Assembly: GCA_043746555.1 (NCBI GenBank) | Contig: JAYTQU010000263.1 | Span: 1-9,799, forward strand | DNA from: CAZQYC01 sp043746555 | GTDB lineage: Bacteria; Pseudomonadota; Gammaproteobacteria; Steroidobacterales; Steroidobacteraceae | Length of the DNA stretch: 9,799 nt | Direction of reading: 5' to 3' | In this document: positions 6,860-9,799 of the stretch, piece by piece | Numbering within the stretch: the first letter of the stretch is position 1 | Layout: each line of letters opens with the position of its first letter | Position numbers and translations under genes: made by a program | Notes under the pieces: model-generated | The model's input: only the letters and a program-made list of their open reading frames with translations | What the model was told of the DNA's origin: nothing | Databases searched by the model: none

Positions 6860-7744
6860 ATGCCCTATATACCTCGCCGTGCTGCTCAGCACGAAACCCT
6901 CGATCTGCGCTATCTCAAGTTTCACGTTCATCGCTGGGTCGGTTCCAATTCCGAACCGATCGTGTTGTTGCACGGCTGGGGCGACACCGGCGAAACTTTT
7001 CAGTTTGTTGTCGATGCGTTGCCCGATAGCTACACGTTACTGGCGATCGATCATCGCGGTTTCGGTCGCACCGAGTGGCCGCAGGACGGTTATTGGTTTC
7101 CCGATTATTTGGCCGATTTGGATGCATGGTTCGATGTGATTTCGCCCGATGCGCCGGTGACGTTGGTCGGTCATAGCATGGGCGGCAATATGGCCGGTCA
7201 CTATGCGGGTGTGCGGCCGGAGCGAGTGAAGCGAGTGGTCAATCTCGAAGGCTTCGGGTTGCCGCCGACGTCGCCCGATAAGGCGCCCGGACGATATGCG
7301 CAGTGGTTGTCCGAAGTAAAAGCGGGCGCTCAGCTTGCCAGTTACGCAAGCTATCCCGATTACGATCGCCTCGCCGAATCGCTGGCGCGTCGACATCGTC
7401 ATTTGCCGCGCGAGCGTGCCGATTTCATTGCGCGTGCATGGGCGAAGGAGAGCGAACCAGGTCGTATCGAGTTGCGCGCCGATCCGCGGCATAAACTCGT
7501 GAATCCGTTTTTGTATCGTCGCGACGAAATGCGCGCCTGTTGGCAGCAAATCACCGCGCCGGTGCTATTCATCGCAGCCGAAGAGTCGGAACACTATCGA
7601 CGTATTCGCGATGTGTTCACCGTTGAGAGTTTGCGCGAAGATTTTCGCGATGTACGGCTCGAGATCGTGCAAGAGGCGGGGCACATGTTGCATCTGGAGC
7701 AACCCGAGCGCGTGGCGGCATTGCTTCAAGAATTTATTCAGTGA
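6860..7744 (+). CDS. Alpha/beta hydrolase
   Basis: A 294-residue soluble enzyme of the alpha/beta hydrolase fold, a size typical of single-domain members. No signal peptide is visible, so it should be cytoplasmic. VLLHGWGDTGETFQF (35-49) forms the oxyanion-hole HGW. AIDHRGFGRTEWP (62-74) is the usual strand-loop after it. VGHSMGGNMAGHYA (103-116) holds nucleophile Ser106, and GHMLHLEQPE (274-283) holds catalytic His275. The acid is either Glu130 in NLEGFG, the position used by some dehalogenase-like members, or an acidic residue in AAEESE (239-244). A Ser nucleophile argues for esterase, lipase-like or C-C hydrolase chemistry rather than dehalogenation; the substrate is unknown. ATG 6860 lacks a clear ribosome site. 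The stop overlaps the next start in GTGA, so the two genes are probably translationally coupled. Confidence 0.92.
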   Translation: MPYIPRRAAQHETLDLRYLKFHVHRWVGSNSEPIVLLHGWGDTGETFQFVVDALPDSYTLLAIDHRGFGRTEWPQDGYWFPDYLADLDAWFDVISPDAPVTLVGHSMGGNMAGHYAGVRPERVKRVVNLEGFGLPPTSPDKAPGRYAQWLSEVKAGAQLASYASYPDYDRLAESLARRHRHLPRERADFIARAWAKESEPGRIELRADPRHKLVNPFLYRRDEMRACWQQITAPVLFIAAEESEHYRRIRDVFTVESLREDFRDVRLEIVQEAGHMLHLEQPERVAALLQEFIQ

Positions 7745-8172
7745 TCGACGTGCTGGCCAGGCGAACTGAACCGCTCGTCTTGCTTGGCGTAGTGGGCGTA
7801 GCATTGGGGTTGTCGACGATCAATGCTTTCGACCCAACCACATGGTGGCTAGAGGTCATGCCGATCTTTATCGCCGCGCCCATTTTGGTCGCGACAGCAA
7901 AGACTTTTCCATTGACACGGTTGGCGTATTGGCTCATCGCCGTGCACGCGTTGATATTGATTGTGGGCGGCCACTACACGTACGCGCGTGTGCCACTCGG
8001 ATTTTGGATGCAGGAAGCGCTCGAGTTTTCTCGCAATCAAGGTGACGTGTGGGATACGCAGTGGGACATACTGTTCGCATTGATCGGTTCGATTGCGGCG
8101 CAACTAATGTTGACGCGAGTTCACGATCGACAACTGCGGGCGTTGACTGCGAAATGCCGGAGCCCTGTATGA
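7741..8172 (+). CDS. DUF2238 (YjdF-like) inner-membrane protein with an apparent internal deletion
   Basis: The family is multi-pass inner-membrane protein of unknown function, usually about 200 residues; this one has 143. The start is GTG 7741, overlapping the hydrolase stop by four bases. Hydrophobic segments lie at about 12-28, 39-53, 61-77 and 108-124. HYTYARVPLGFWMQ (78-91) followed by SRN (97-99) is the family's central signature. QGDVWDTQWDILFALIG (100-116) and the final RVHDRQL (126-132) are its C-terminal signature. In full-length members roughly 65-70 residues separate SRN from QGDVWDTQWD, including a YDR.GHF..GF segment and a LYELxEW segment with membrane helices. Here the two signatures are fused directly at 8037/8038 with the frame kept. 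The protein may therefore be inactive, although no stop or frameshift is present. The next gene starts nine bases after its stop. Confidence 0.82.
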   Translation: MIDVLARRTEPLVLLGVVGVALGLSTINAFDPTTWWLEVMPIFIAAPILVATAKTFPLTRLAYWLIAVHALILIVGGHYTYARVPLGFWMQEALEFSRNQGDVWDTQWDILFALIGSIAAQLMLTRVHDRQLRALTAKCRSPV

Positions 8173-8181
8173 AGGAATCCC

Positions 8182-8427
8182 GTGCCGCGTAGATTCGATA
8201 GTCTTCCGTATCGTTGGGCGCGTCGCATTGTCGTCGCGATTGGCGGCGGCAGCGTCGTGCTCATCGGCATTGCCATGATCGTCCTTCCGGGGCCCGCAGT
8301 TATCGTGATTCCGGCGGGGCTTGGGATTCTTGCGCTGGAATTCGCGTGGGCGCGTCTGTGGCTCAATAAATTCACAGCCGCCGGCAAGAATGTAGTCGAC
8401 CGCATGAAGAGCATGGGAAAATCGTGA
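8182..8427 (+). CDS. PGPGW-family small transmembrane protein
   Basis: An 81-residue protein of the PGPGW transmembrane family, whose function is not known. The start is GTG 8182 with AAGGA (8172-8176) five bases upstream. Two hydrophobic stretches (about 16-33 and 38-56) flank the signature LPGPAVIVIPAGLGILALEFAWAR (34-57). It matches the family pattern LPGPGW...GL.IL..EF.WA, except that the GW is replaced by AV. The basic ends (RR at 3-4, R15; K and R in the tail) suggest both termini face the cytoplasm. It lies between the DUF2238 gene and the exporter and overlaps the exporter start by four bases (GTGA), so it is probably in the same transcript. Confidence 0.82.
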   Translation: MPRRFDSLPYRWARRIVVAIGGGSVVLIGIAMIVLPGPAVIVIPAGLGILALEFAWARLWLNKFTAAGKNVVDRMKSMGKS

Positions 8428-9656
8428 GCACGGAATCGCAACGATGGTCGATTCTCTCTAATCGCGATTACATGTTGTTTCTCGCAGCGCGGACGCTTTC
8501 GTCGATTGCTGTTCGCATGCAAGCCGTCGCCGTGGGTTGGCAAGTCTACGAGACAACGCATTCGCCGCTCGATTTGGGTTGGGTGGGTCTGTCGCAATTT
8601 GTGCCCTTCACTTTGCTAGTGCTTCCCGCCGGTCACGCAGCGGATCGTTTTGACAGACGTCGCATCGCCGTCGCCTGCGTTGCGATACAGGTGGCTTGCA
8701 TAGTCGGTTTGCTGCTTTTGAGCGCACGCGGGTTTTCGACTGCATTGCCGGTGTTTGCGGTGATGGTGCTATTCGGCGTCTCGCGCGCCTTCTACATTCC
8801 ATCGATGCAAGCATTGGTGCCGGGGCTCGTATCCGTCGCAAGCCTAAAGCAGGCTGTGGGACTCAATGTGTCGGTGAGTCAAGTGGCATTCGTTGTCGGT
8901 CCTGCGCTGGGCGGTTTGTTGTATCTGCTCGGCTCGATGGTTGTCTATGCGGTTGGCGCTGGTTTGCTGTTGTCCGCTGTGGCGATGCTTACGATGATTC
9001 GCGGTGGCGCGCATGCTGTGCAAGAGAATGAACCCACAACATGGCACACGGCGTTGGCTGGATTGCGATTTCTAAAATCCAAACCGACGATGCTCGGCGC
9101 AATGACGCTCGACTTGTTTGCCGTATTGTTCGGTGGTGCGACCGCGCTGCTTCCTATTTATGCGAGCGATATCTTGCATGTGGGGCCCGATGGGCTCGGC
9201 TGGTTGCGCGCCGCGCCGGGAGTCGGTGCATTGAGTTGCGCAATAATGCTCGCGATGCTTCCGATCTCGCGACATATCGGCCGATGGATTTTGGGCAGCG
9301 TCGCAGTGTTCGGAATGGCCACGATAGTTTTCGGCGCTACGCAGCGTTTTTTCGTTGCTCTAATCGCGCTCGCGACTATTGGCGGCAGCGACATGGTGAG
9401 CGTGTACGTCCGCAATTTGCTCGTGCAACTCGAAACACCCGACGCGATTCGCGGTCGAGTAAATGCAGTCAGCGCCGTGATGATCGGCGCATCCAATGAA
9501 CTTGGCGAGTTCGAATCGGGATTACTCGCAACATGGCTTGGCGCGGTGCGCGCCGTGGTCATCGGTGGCGTAGCGACCATGAGCATCGTTGCATTGTGGA
9601 CGCGATTTTTTCCAAGTCTGAGCAGGATGGATCGGTTCATGCACTCGAATACTTAG
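8424..9656 (+). CDS. MFS_3-family transporter (EntS-like exporter)
   Basis: A 410-residue major facilitator of the MFS_3 type, whose members include the enterobactin exporter EntS. It should move a small molecule across the inner membrane using the proton gradient; the substrate is unknown. The hydrophobic profile fits 10-12 membrane helices. The loop between helices 2 and 3 carries motif A as GHAADRFDRRR (70-80). Other family marks are YETTHSPLDLGWVGL (42-56), RAFYIPSMQALVP (121-133) and the near-terminal GASNELGEFESGLLATWLGAVRAVVIGG (355-382). The start is GTG 8424, within the stop of the previous gene, with GGGAAA (8415-8420) as a possible ribosome site; translation is probably coupled. 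Length is normal and no frameshift is seen. The gene is last in its run and converges on the toxin remnant, whose frame overlaps its 3' end. Confidence 0.92.
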   Translation: MSTESQRWSILSNRDYMLFLAARTLSSIAVRMQAVAVGWQVYETTHSPLDLGWVGLSQFVPFTLLVLPAGHAADRFDRRRIAVACVAIQVACIVGLLLLSARGFSTALPVFAVMVLFGVSRAFYIPSMQALVPGLVSVASLKQAVGLNVSVSQVAFVVGPALGGLLYLLGSMVVYAVGAGLLLSAVAMLTMIRGGAHAVQENEPTTWHTALAGLRFLKSKPTMLGAMTLDLFAVLFGGATALLPIYASDILHVGPDGLGWLRAAPGVGALSCAIMLAMLPISRHIGRWILGSVAVFGMATIVFGATQRFFVALIALATIGGSDMVSVYVRNLLVQLETPDAIRGRVNAVSAVMIGASNELGEFESGLLATWLGAVRAVVIGGVATMSIVALWTRFFPSLSRMDRFMHSNT

Positions 9657-9799
9657 TTCTACTTTGTCAGCGGCTATCAAATACACATAAACAACCTTCC
9701 CGATCACTCGATAGATAATTCGATAGGGCTTGAAGAAGACTTCGCGGTATTCGCGAATCCCCGGAGATAACAACTCAGGTAAGTAAGTGCCGCGGTGCG
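9522..9799 (-). pseudogene. RelE/ParE-type toxin, 5'-truncated by the window and with a lost C-terminus
   Basis: The frame enters from the window's right edge, so the N-terminal half and any antitoxin gene lie outside. Visible residues read HRGTYLPELLSPGIREYREVFFKPYRIIYRVIGKVVYVYLIA. GIREYREVFFKPYRIIYRV followed by a YVYLIA strand is characteristic of RelE/ParE-superfamily toxins, which cleave mRNA or poison gyrase. In intact members this strand continues DGRRDM and ends some 15 residues later. Here similarity stops at base 9672, and the frame then runs about 50 unrelated residues antisense to the exporter gene. Another frame reads L-T-K-stop with its stop at 9659-9661, just outside the exporter stop, so an out-of-frame deletion is likely. 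The missing end usually matters for toxicity. An unusual but functional C-terminal extension is the alternative. Confidence 0.6.

Noticed and set aside
6780..7139. A 119-residue plus-strand frame overlapping the hydrolase start
   Set aside because: It overlaps a well-supported enzyme in another frame and shows no motif or ribosome site.
7037..7549. A 170-residue open frame on the minus strand opposite the hydrolase gene
   Set aside because: It is antisense to a clearly recognised enzyme, has no family motif and no ribosome site. Long antisense frames are common in this base composition.
8121..8597. A 158-residue minus-strand open frame across the PGPGW region
   Set aside because: It spans three overlapping plus-strand genes that are supported by family motifs and coupling, and its own sequence is low in recognisable structure.
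9158..9640. A 160-residue open frame on the minus strand opposite the exporter gene
   Set aside because: It is a Pro/Ala/Thr-rich shadow of the membrane-protein codons with no recognisable domain.

Overview
The window looks like a chromosomal segment of a gammaproteobacterium, most likely of the Lysobacterales (Xanthomonadales) and perhaps Rhodanobacteraceae-like. This is inferred from the gene types, not from any database match. The clues are a kdkA/lpxL/waaA lipopolysaccharide cluster, a large PknB-type kinase with C-terminal TPRs, a heptanucleotide repeat at the end of a gene (a habit familiar from Xanthomonadaceae), and a moderately GC-rich composition. No rRNA, tRNA, CRISPR array, insertion sequence or prophage gene was seen. 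No gene-free stretch exceeds 300 bases; the longest is 6501-6632.

Region 1 (1-3792) builds the Kdo-lipid A part of lipopolysaccharide. It holds a 5'-truncated kdkA (Kdo kinase, +), two tandem overlapping LpxL-type late acyltransferases (-), and waaA (Kdo transferase, +), which diverges from the acyltransferases. Together they attach Kdo to lipid IVA, phosphorylate it and complete lipid A acylation. A Kdo kinase beside waaA suggests an inner core with one phosphorylated Kdo.

Region 2 (3828-6500, -) is one 890-residue membrane-anchored serine/threonine kinase with a TPR sensor or docking half. A -10-like box five bases before its ATG suggests a leaderless mRNA.

Region 3 (6501-6859) is an intergenic stretch with a 47-residue membrane miniprotein ending in a dense cysteine motif. 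It has the strongest ribosome binding site seen in the window. A perfect 11-bp palindrome follows, just upstream of the next gene.

Region 4 (6860-9656, +) is a tightly packed, probably co-transcribed run: an alpha/beta hydrolase, a DUF2238 (YjdF-like) membrane protein, a PGPGW membrane protein and an MFS_3 exporter. Two junctions are 4-base GTGA overlaps. The DUF2238 protein appears to have lost about 65-70 internal residues in frame.

Region 5 (9522-9799, -) is the 3' part of a RelE/ParE-type toxin gene that runs off the window. Its conserved C-terminus is missing and its frame continues antisense into the exporter gene, so it is probably decayed.

The items most worth a second look are the cysteine-tailed miniprotein with its adjacent palindrome, the internally deleted DUF2238 protein, the diverged second acyltransferase, the heptamer-repeat tail of KdkA and the eroded toxin.
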